NCBI GenBank assembly: GCA_019429055.1
Contig: JAHYJP010000017.1
Location: 1-40,242 of the forward strand
Length of the DNA stretch: 40,242 nucleotides
Source: Bacteroidales bacterium
Lineage (GTDB): Bacteria > Bacteroidota > Bacteroidia > Bacteroidales > UBA7960
Reading direction: 5' to 3'
Below, in pieces: positions 24,628 to 30,154 of this stretch. The notes under the pieces were generated by a model, which saw only the letters and a list, made by a program, of their open reading frames with translations, searched no databases and was not told where the DNA came from. Position 1 is the stretch's first letter; the number at the start of each line of letters is the position of its first letter. Made by a program: the position numbers and the translations under genes.

Positions 24628-25629
24628 TTATAGCTTTTGTTTTTCAAACCATAACAATGTATCCTGCAGGGTTTTGTTAATAGGAGTAAACTTTACACCC
24701 AGCTCTTTGGCTGCTTTTTGGTTAGAATACCACACATGCTCGCAAAGGATACGTGTATTTACCCCTGATAGTGATGTTCTGATCCCTATGAATCGCAAAA
24801 AGTCGCCGAATTTCCCGGCAGACAGCAACAGCCACTTAGGTGTGATGAGCACGGGTTTATTCCTGCCGGTTAGCGTATTTAATTTTTCGAAAAATGCCTT
24901 GTAGGAAAGATTCTCGCCGGTCAATAAGTAAACCTGGCCGTTCTTTGCTTTTTCAAGGGCTTGCACCAGTGCCATTGCTACATCTTTCACATGTACAAAA
25001 CTTTTCCCTCCCGGTGGGCAAAAAATAATTTTTTGGTTTAAGTACATTGTAATGATCCTGCCGGAGCTGGGCTTGCTATCCCAGGGGCCCAGCATAAATC
25101 CGGGATTAATTACAACAAATTCCGTTTTGCTTGTCTGTTGTGCCGCATCCATTAGGATCTCCTGGGCCTTGATTTTGCTTTGGGCGTAATATGAACCGGT
25201 AAAGGGCCATTGCGGCGGGGTAAGTTCCGTTCCGGGCTCATTTGCTATGCCATGCCCGCAGGCATTGGCCGAGCCCACAAAGATCATTTTTTCGATGTCC
25301 GATTTCCGGCAAACTTCTGCAATTAATCGAACCGCTTTGATGTTTACATTTTCGTAGTCAGAAAACTTCAGGAGATCCTGATCTGTAATTGCTGCGGTAT
25401 GTATTACATAGTTGCAAGACTCAATTGCAGATTCGATGTCGGCGGGGTTTGTAAAACTGCCTTCATAAAGCTCAAGATCAGGGTGAATTGGGGCTTTAAA
25501 AGAAGATCTGTTGCGTAACATCCCTTTAACCTTATAGCCATACCTTAACAGGGCCAATATGGTGTTGGTCCCCAGCAGACTGTTAGCTCCTGTAACGAGT
25601 ACTTTTTTATGGGTTTTGTCGCTTTTCAC
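24628..25629 (-). CDS. NAD-dependent epimerase/dehydratase (extended SDR)
   Basis: A 333-residue extended short-chain dehydrogenase. The nucleotide-binding motif is VLVTGANSLLGTN (10-22), followed by YEGSFTNPADIESAI (acidic contact after beta-3), VIHTAAITD near 73-81, and the active-site Tyr/Lys pair in YYAQSKIKAQEI near 147-158. FVHVKDVA (about 210-217) is the usual cofactor/substrate loop. It resembles the dihydroflavonol reductase/NAD-dependent epimerase group. It overlaps the preceding short SDR gene by 23 bp, so the two are translationally coupled and probably act on related substrates. The substrate is not deducible. Confidence 0.88.
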   Translation of the reverse strand: MKSDKTHKKVLVTGANSLLGTNTILALLRYGYKVKGMLRNRSSFKAPIHPDLELYEGSFTNPADIESAIESCNYVIHTAAITDQDLLKFSDYENVNIKAVRLIAEVCRKSDIEKMIFVGSANACGHGIANEPGTELTPPQWPFTGSYYAQSKIKAQEILMDAAQQTSKTEFVVINPGFMLGPWDSKPSSGRIITMYLNQKIIFCPPGGKSFVHVKDVAMALVQALEKAKNGQVYLLTGENLSYKAFFEKLNTLTGRNKPVLITPKWLLLSAGKFGDFLRFIGIRTSLSGVNTRILCEHVWYSNQKAAKELGVKFTPINKTLQDTLLWFEKQKL

Positions 25630-26419
25630 TTATGAGTTCTTTTTTAACCATATTGGTGGCTACATTCAAAACAGCGCGTGGTGGAAATAATGTCATTAAA
25701 AGCCAGTAAAATTTATTTCCCCTACCGGGTACAATGGTTCTTTTGTTTTTGAACATAAGCTTAATGGATTTTGCAGCAACCTGCCCGGGTGTCATCAGAA
25801 TAACCCTGGCCCATAATCCATATTTTTCAATACGGTTTTGTATTTCAGAGTTGGTTCCCATAGGTCCGGGATAAACGCAACTGATTGAAATGTTTTTTGA
25901 CTTAAGCTCCTCACGCAAGCCCGATGAAAAATGTTGAATAAATTTTTTGGAGGCCGGGTAAACCGTTTTGAATCCCATGGGAGAGAAGGAAGCCATACTG
26001 GCCACATTCAATACCCATGCCTTTTTTTGTTTCAGTAAATTGGGTAATAATTCGTGCAATAAAATTACCGGGGCAGAAACGTTGAGTTGTATGATTGTTT
26101 CTAGAAATTCGGTACCTGCATCAGTGAATCTTCCGGATCCGCCTATGCCTGCATTGTTTATCAGAATTTCCAGCTGGTATTTTTCGTTTACTCTGCGTGC
26201 CAGATCAATAATGTTTTCATTCTGCAGAAAATCGGTCTCAAAAAAAACCACATCTATGTCATATTCTTTTCGAATGCTTTGGGATAAATTACCCAGTCCT
26301 TCCTGTGGTAGCGATACCAGGATAAGGTTTTTACCCATACGTGCCAGTTCCAGGGCATATGCTTTTCCCAGTCCTTTGCTCGCTCCCGTGATCAATGCAT
26401 ATTTGGGTGTGTTTGTCAT
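25607..26419 (-). CDS. Short-chain dehydrogenase/reductase (classical SDR)
   Basis: A 270-residue classical SDR with the complete signature set: TGASKGLGKA (11-20), NNAG (88-91), Ser141/Ser144 in the catalytic strand, and YPASK with Tyr154 and Lys158. YPGPMGTN follows at about 183-190. The C-terminal part has a hydrophobic segment (about 232-256, RGNKFYWLLMTLFPPRAVL), as in membrane-associated steroid/ketoacyl reductase-like SDRs. Its last 23 bases overlap the start of the extended SDR gene. Substrate is unknown; an oxidoreductase role on a lipid-like or hydroxy compound is a guess. Confidence 0.88.
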   Translation of the reverse strand: MTNTPKYALITGASKGLGKAYALELARMGKNLILVSLPQEGLGNLSQSIRKEYDIDVVFFETDFLQNENIIDLARRVNEKYQLEILINNAGIGGSGRFTDAGTEFLETIIQLNVSAPVILLHELLPNLLKQKKAWVLNVASMASFSPMGFKTVYPASKKFIQHFSSGLREELKSKNISISCVYPGPMGTNSEIQNRIEKYGLWARVILMTPGQVAAKSIKLMFKNKRTIVPGRGNKFYWLLMTLFPPRAVLNVATNMVKKELISEKRQNP

Positions 26420-26531
26420 GGTTTACCGGGGTTGATAAAGTACAAACAACGGGGTTTGGTATTACAAATGTCTGAAATTTTTTACAAATAGAAATTGTGG
26501 AGTATGTCAATCCTCCAGCCCTTGTTCCTTA

Positions 26532-27725
26532 CTAATACAAAAACCCGAATATCCATAATGGCAAAGCATTACCTGCCGGGTATTCAACACTGTCCTTTAC
26601 CACAAATGCATCTGTCAAACCTTTGATCTGTTTATTGCTTTTATGCACTCCGCCAATTTCAAACAAATACTTGCCATTTACTTCAAAATCAGCGTTCTCA
26701 GGCTGATTCACCCGGTGTATTGCAGAAACCTGGTTAAGAAAAAATGTTTCACGAATTGTGCCTTTCGAAGGCTGGTCTTCAGCAATAGCGTAAATAAGAT
26801 TTGTGTCGTTCAGGAATATCTTTTCGGGCTTTTGCAATGTGGCTATGCTTATTCCTGAAGGGTAGAGCAGTCTGATGAGCCTGGCTTCTTCAAGGAAATA
26901 AAGGTAGTTTATGATTGAGTTTCTGTGAATCTGACTTTTTTGAGAAAGCTTAACAATATTGGGTTTAAAAGGGACCTGCTGCGCAAGGATATAGACCAGT
27001 TGCAACATTTTTTTTGCATTCCTGATATCGAATCCTTTAATCTCGGCCATATCAGTTTCAACAATTTGCCTTACAAGTTGTCGCAAACGCGTGGAGTATC
27101 CGGTTTTGTCTTCACTGAAAAACGGATAATAACCATGCATTAGATAATCATCAAAGTATTCCAGAGGCCGGAAATCAGGAGGAAACAAAGCCCTGATATC
27201 GTTGTTGCTTTCTATGATAATTTCCATAGAGATGGCTTCAACATCCAGATATCCGTTCATCTTCAGATACTCCCTGTAAGATAAGCCCGGAAGCTCGTAC
27301 ATCAGAACCCTGCGACTGAGATCACCTTCCTGCCTGGAAATATCAATGATGGATGATCCGGTAAAAATAATCTGCAGGTCGCTGTAGCGATCGTAAAGGT
27401 TTTTTATTTCCCTGGCCCAGTGGGGATATTTATGTACCTCGTCCAGCACCAGAATTTTACCCCCTTTCTGATAAAATTCGTTTCCCCAATCAAGCAACGA
27501 ATGGCTGGTAAAACAGATATCATCCAATGTAAGATAAACCCCTTTGGATGAAGGAATTTGTTTCTGCTTTAACCATTGCAGCAACAAGGTTGTTTTGCCG
27601 GTCCCTCTTGCTCCCTTTATTCCTATCAACCTGTTATTCCAGTTTATTTTCTCAAGAAGGTACCTTTTAAACTTTACAGGTACTTCCTTAACAAGCTTGT
27701 CTGACAAATTAAAAAGTTCTTCCAT
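26532..27725 (-). CDS. AAA ATPase with DUF4143-type C-terminal domain
   Basis: The start at ATG 27725 (MEELFNLSDKLV) gives 397 residues. The longer in-frame ATG at 27806 is rejected because a -7 box lies between them. Walker A is GARGTGKT near 38-45 and Walker B ILVLDEVH near 91-98, followed by the sensor-like IIFTGSSI. The C-terminal half has the DUF4143 pattern (SQKSQIHRNSIINYLYFLEEARLIRLLYP, KIFLNDTNLIYAI, RETFFLNQVS). The family is widespread as orphan ATPases of unknown function; a toxin-antitoxin or mobile-element link has been suggested but is not established. It borders the repeat island. Confidence 0.85.
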   Translation of the reverse strand: MEELFNLSDKLVKEVPVKFKRYLLEKINWNNRLIGIKGARGTGKTTLLLQWLKQKQIPSSKGVYLTLDDICFTSHSLLDWGNEFYQKGGKILVLDEVHKYPHWAREIKNLYDRYSDLQIIFTGSSIIDISRQEGDLSRRVLMYELPGLSYREYLKMNGYLDVEAISMEIIIESNNDIRALFPPDFRPLEYFDDYLMHGYYPFFSEDKTGYSTRLRQLVRQIVETDMAEIKGFDIRNAKKMLQLVYILAQQVPFKPNIVKLSQKSQIHRNSIINYLYFLEEARLIRLLYPSGISIATLQKPEKIFLNDTNLIYAIAEDQPSKGTIRETFFLNQVSAIHRVNQPENADFEVNGKYLFEIGGVHKSNKQIKGLTDAFVVKDSVEYPAGNALPLWIFGFLY

Positions 27726-27741
27726 TGCATATTCGTTTGTG

Positions 27742-27774
27742 CAAATATAAACAAAAACGCACAAGTACATGTGC
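27742..27774 (-). promoter_or_regulatory. -7 box plus near-palindromic operator candidate before the AAA ATPase gene
   Basis: TATATTTG (27749-27742 on the minus strand) is an exact -7 box 17 bp upstream of ATG 27725. Ten bases further upstream, 27759-27774 reads gcacaagtacatgtgc, a 16-bp palindrome with a single mismatched pair, located where the -33 region would be. The position suggests a repressor site, possibly for autoregulation. It is inferred from position and symmetry only. Confidence 0.45.
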
Positions 27775-27808
27775 AAAAAAATATTATTTTGATGTTTGGT
27801 ATCCACTT

Positions 27809-27839
27809 GTGAGGGTATGACTTTGAGTCATGCCATCAC
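27809..27839. repeat. Short hairpin repeat A, copy 1
   Basis: gtgagggtatgact (27809-27822), loop ttg, agtcatgccatcac (27826-27839): a 14-bp stem with two mismatched pairs. The identical 31-mer occurs again at 28304-28334, just upstream of the VapBC pair. Confidence 0.85.
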
Positions 27840-27841
27840 TA

Positions 27842-27896
27842 CATTTCACTTGCATTGTTACCGGGAATCATCCAAGGCCGGAGTGGCAGACTCTGG
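27842..27896. repeat. Short repeat B, copy 1 (55 bp, ends in a hairpin)
   Basis: A 55-bp element beginning catttcacttgcattgtt and ending in the hairpin ccggagt-ggcag-actctgg. It recurs at 29544-29598 with only two differences; one of these restores perfect pairing of the hairpin. Confidence 0.85.
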
Positions 27897-27929
27897 TGGG
27901 CAATTATTTTTAATTTGACCCTTCCCCAT

Positions 27930-27950
27930 CCCTTCCCTACGAGGGAAGGG
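27930..27950. repeat. Perfect 9-bp hairpin
   Basis: cccttccct (27930-27938), loop acg, agggaaggg (27942-27950). It is part of the non-coding stretch 27807-28437 and is not followed by a T tract, so it is not a typical terminator. Confidence 0.6.
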
Positions 27951-28026
27951 TGTTACGGGCTGCTTGATTTGATTTTTAATTTTAAAAACATCGTTTACCC
28001 GGAATGTTGGGTATAATGAAGGTACA

Positions 28027-28206
28027 GGTTCGTCTGATTCCACCTGCTCCGTGGGAGCAGAATATCGATAGAATCATGCACCCCGCATGATTCAGGGCGC
28101 TGCACGCATTGGTGGTTGTGAGAACCAGATGGGTTTTGCAGCGCAATATTTATGGGTTGGTAAATCGATTTTTAGTCCGGGCAGGAACTGAAAGTCCTAC
28201 CCGGAC
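28027..28206. repeat. Hairpin-rich repeat module, copy R1
   Basis: About 180 bp with four stems in order: ctgctcc-gtg-ggagcag (28044-28060); gaatcatgc-acccc-gcatgattc (28071-28093); gcgctgc (28097-28103) pairing with gcagcgc (28138-28144) around an inner tggtt/aacca stem; and gtccgggcagga (28175-28186) pairing with tcctacccggac (28195-28206). The module recurs as R2 (29209-29336) and R3 (29648-29828). No open frame is shared by the copies. Confidence 0.9.
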
Positions 28207-28213
28207 GGGTGTT

Positions 28214-28334
28214 ATTCCGGGCAAGAGTGTATGTCCTGGCCGGACGGTTTTTCATCCACTCGCGGGGTGACTGGAAGTCGCCCCGTGAGATCCTGAAGCA
28301 ACAGTGAGGGTATGACTTTGAGTCATGCCATCAC
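28214..28334. repeat. Array of three further hairpins upstream of VapBC
   Basis: Directly after R1 come a hairpin at 28216-28244 (tccgggc...ggccgga), one at 28259-28289 (ctcgcggggtgact-gga-agtcgccccgtgag) and hairpin repeat A copy 2 at 28304-28334. The last two share the pattern stem-ACT-n3-AGT-stem with the last hairpin of R1, as if one ancestral hairpin was copied and its arms diverged together. Confidence 0.75.
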
Positions 28335-28379
28335 TACTATATGCAAAACAGCGTTTATTATTTACTCTTGAAAAATTTG

Positions 28380-28387
28380 TAACTTTG
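28380..28387 (+). promoter_or_regulatory. Candidate -7 box for the VapBC pair
   Basis: TAACTTTG is an exact TAnnTTTG box 50 bp upstream of the antitoxin ATG. A TTG at 28368-28370 is too close to serve as -33 and no better partner is evident, so this is a moderate call. Confidence 0.45.
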
Positions 28388-28437
28388 ATAAACATTACAA
28401 TCACAGAATTAAAAAAAAGACCTTAATTCATTAGGTT

Positions 28438-28668
28438 ATGGAAATTCAATATATAACAGATAAAAAAGGTCATAAGAGTGCCGTGCTTCTACCGATTAAA
28501 ACCTGGGAAAAGATTCAAAAAGATTTGAAAGACCTGGAAAAACTTAAAAAAGAATCCAGTCCAAGGTTATCAGATAAGTTTCGTGGTACTATTTCCAAAG
28601 AAACTGCAGATAAACTGCATAAACATGTTAACCAGGTAAGAAGCGAATGGGAAGAAAGTATCTATTAG
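28438..28668 (+). CDS. Antitoxin, Phd/YefM- or VapB-like
   Basis: A 76-residue, highly charged protein. The N-terminal part (MEIQYITDKKGHKSAVLLPIKTWEKI) has the short beta-strand and 'LP...W' pattern of small Phd/YefM-like DNA-binding antitoxins. The lysine-rich helix (about 23-42) and C-terminal tail (about 48-76) would wrap the toxin. Its last 22 bases overlap the PIN toxin gene, the standard antitoxin-first arrangement with translational coupling. Such antitoxins usually repress their own promoter, likely around the -7 box 50 bp upstream. Exact antitoxin family is uncertain. Confidence 0.78.
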   Translation: MEIQYITDKKGHKSAVLLPIKTWEKIQKDLKDLEKLKKESSPRLSDKFRGTISKETADKLHKHVNQVRSEWEESIY

Positions 28669-29048
28669 ACAGCAACGTCGTAATTGATTACATGGCTGAG
28701 CTATATCCCCGGAAAACTTTAACATGGCTCAATAAAATTATTAATCAGGAAATTATTACTTCTGTAATCACAAAAATAGAAGTGCTATCTTATGATCCCG
28801 ACAAGGGTGATAACTATGAAATCCTGGTTGAATTTTTTGATGCGGCAACTATTCTTAATCTTACCGAAGATGTCGTTGCGAAAACCATTGAAATACGTCA
28901 AAAAAGCCGTATAAAACTTCCCGATGCAGTAATCGCTGCGTCTGCCATATTGAACAACCTGGCACTTATTACCCGTAATGTACGCGATTTTCAAAAGATT
29001 GATGATTTAATCCTTATCAACCCCTTGAGTTTGCCAGATAATTCCTAA
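28647..29048 (+). CDS. VapC-like PIN-domain ribonuclease toxin
   Basis: A 133-residue PIN-domain protein. The acidic metal-binding residues are visible in order: Asp8 (YLLDSNVVIDY), Glu45 (TKIEVLSY), Asp93 (KLPDAVIAASA) and the final acidic position around Asp114 (TRNVRDF). PIN toxins are Mg2+-dependent RNases that cut tRNA or rRNA when the labile antitoxin is lost. The start ATG 28647 overlaps the antitoxin gene by 22 bp. All catalytic residues are intact, so it should be active. The pair is bracketed by hairpin repeats R1 and R2, which fits a mobile or recently exchanged cassette. Confidence 0.9.
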   Translation: MGRKYLLDSNVVIDYMAELYPRKTLTWLNKIINQEIITSVITKIEVLSYDPDKGDNYEILVEFFDAATILNLTEDVVAKTIEIRQKSRIKLPDAVIAASAILNNLALITRNVRDFQKIDDLILINPLSLPDNS

Positions 29049-29208
29049 GTTCACTAATTATTTTTTTCAGAACGCTTCATTCAATTGTTTTTATCTCAAG
29101 CCTTCAGCCTGATTTCACGGATTGTGTTATTTCTCCTGTGGCGATATCTCAGGCTGGGATGTCGAAGCCTTAAGGCTTTTCTGCATTCCTGAATTTTGTT
29201 ACTTAGCC
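29049..29208. other. Gene-free stretch with palindromic words
   Basis: No coding frame of quality is seen. The stretch contains the perfect palindrome aagccttaaggctt (about 29165-29178) and a repeated 'caagccttcagcctg / tctcaggctggg' motif, giving further short inverted repeats next to the VapBC pair. Confidence 0.4.
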
Positions 29209-29336
29209 GGTTCGTCTGATTCCACCTGCTCCGTGGGAGCAGAATATCGATAGAATCATGCAGCCCGAATGATTCCGTGCGCTGCACGCAGAGGTGGTTG
29301 TGAGAACCATGGGGGTTTTGCAGCGCAATATTTATC
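29209..29336. repeat. Hairpin-rich repeat module, copy R2
   Basis: A shorter copy of R1 that includes the ctgctcc/ggagcag hairpin, a slightly damaged gaatcatgc hairpin and the gcgctgc/gcagcgc stem with its inner tggtt/aacca. It lacks the following GTCCGGG hairpin. It lies 160 bp after the PIN toxin gene in the same orientation as R1, so R1 and R2 are direct repeats flanking VapBC. Confidence 0.9.
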
Positions 29337-29357
29337 GTTTATTTTTAATTTGTTTTT

Positions 29358-29381
29358 CCCCTTTTCCTTGATGAAAAGGGG
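29358..29381. repeat. Hairpin ccccttttc/gaaaagggg
   Basis: ccccttttc (29358-29366), loop cttgat, gaaaagggg (29373-29381), immediately followed by caaaaatcaagg, which could re-pair with the ccttgat of the loop. The sequence style recurs in intergenic repeats of other Bacteroidota (from memory, unverified). Confidence 0.55.
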
Positions 29382-29509
29382 CAAAAATCAAGGCTTCGGA
29401 TGATTCCCGACAATGCAGCGTTCATTTCGCTAAAAAATTTAAGGCCGCACGAACTTTACTGTTTTAGCTGCCCGCTTAGATTAACTTTCACGATGCAAAA
29501 AGCTTAAAC

Positions 29510-29537
29510 TGCAGACTGGCGTCTGCAAATTTTTTTT
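29510..29537 (+). terminator. Terminator-like hairpin in the repeat island
   Basis: tgcagac (29510-29516), loop tggc, gtctgca (29521-29527), then aa and a run of nine T. The shape is that of an intrinsic terminator on the plus strand. It lies 460 bp after the PIN toxin gene, so it may end that transcript or a non-coding RNA. Confidence 0.55.
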
Positions 29538-29543
29538 ACGCTT

Positions 29544-29598
29544 CATTTCACTTGCATTGTTACCGGGAATCCTCCAAGGCCGGAGTGGCAGACTCCGG
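29544..29598. repeat. Short repeat B, copy 2
   Basis: The second copy of the 55-bp element at 27842-27896, here with a perfect hairpin ccggagt-ggcag-actccgg (29580-29598). Confidence 0.85.
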
Positions 29599-29647
29599 AA
29601 GGCTGCATAGTACAAGCGTTTCTAATGTTTGATTTTTATGCGGCTGA

Positions 29648-29828
29648 TTCGTCTGATTCCGACTGCTCCGTGGGAGCAGAATATCGATAGAATCATGCAC
29701 CCCGCATGATTCAGGGCGCTGCACGCAGTGGTGGTTGTGAGAACCACACGGGTTTTGCAGCGCAATATTTATAGGTTGATAAATCTGTTTTTAGTCCGGG
29801 CAGGAACTTTAGTCCTACCCGGACGGGT
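29648..29828. repeat. Hairpin-rich repeat module, copy R3
   Basis: A full copy of the R1 module including the final gtccgggcagga/tcctacccggac hairpin, with a shorter loop (act-tt-agt instead of act-gaa-agt). It is followed by a truncated remnant of the next hairpin (ccccgtgag near 29841). It ends about 55 bp before the SDR gene remnant. Confidence 0.9.
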
Positions 29829-29903
29829 GGTGGAAATCTGCCCCGTGAGTTTCAGTAGCTCTCACAAATTTCAAACAACCTATTTACAGCATTTTTGTCC
29901 TGG

Positions 29904-30002
29904 CTAAAGCGGCAGGGTAAATCCCTGTTTTGCCAGGCCTTCGGCAATGGCACTTCCTATGGCACCGTAGGCTCCGGTTAGTATGGCATATCGTTGTTTC
30001 AT
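29904..30002 (-). pseudogene. Truncated short-chain dehydrogenase remnant
   Basis: ATG 30002 opens a 32-residue frame starting MKQRYAILTGAYGAIGSAIAE and ending at TAG 29904. This is the beta1-alpha1 nucleotide-binding start of an SDR (TGAxxxIG), which should continue for about 230 more residues. The adjacent frame reads on with ALARTKML, resembling the next SDR strand after a frameshift, before a stop near 29884 where the repeat island begins. The gene therefore looks frameshifted and then cut off by the island. It is unlikely to be functional. Confidence 0.75.
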
Positions 30003-30080
30003 AATTCCTTTTTTTCTGATATAAACATAAAGATATTGGAAATACAAGGAATGGTAAGATCAGGAAGGGTGCATTTAACC

Positions 30081-30118
30081 AAAAAAAACCGCAGCGTAAC
30101 ATATCGCTGCGGTTTTTT
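30081..30118 (-). terminator. Bidirectional intrinsic terminator after the C25 protease genes
   Basis: aaccgcagcg (30087-30096) pairs perfectly with cgctgcggtt (30105-30114). An A8 tract lies on the left and a T6 tract on the right, so it can terminate in both directions. It lies about 40 bp beyond the stop codon of the 1296-residue protease gene. Confidence 0.9.
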
Positions 30119-30154
30119 GAAAACAGGATGTTATTCCCGTTCAGTTATTCGGGT

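Noticed and set aside
27858-28043. A 61-codon minus-strand frame across the repeats
   Set aside because: It crosses repeat B and the cccttccct hairpin and is not preserved in the other repeat copies, so it is not a gene.
29096-29287. A 63-codon minus-strand frame entering repeat R2
   Set aside because: The frame is partly made of R2 and is broken in R1 and R3; there is no family similarity.
27807-29880. CRISPR array
   Set aside because: The repeats are long, palindromic, irregularly spaced and few, with no equal-length unique spacers and no cas genes.
27807-29880. Insertion sequence
   Set aside because: No transposase frame, terminal inverted repeats or target-site duplication could be found; only the hairpin repeats and the VapBC pair are present.
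29884-30102. A 72-codon minus-strand frame near the SDR remnant
   Set aside because: Its N-terminal part runs through the terminator and upstream non-coding DNA. Only the frame from 30002 has SDR sequence, so this frame is a shadow, although its last residues echo the frameshifted SDR.
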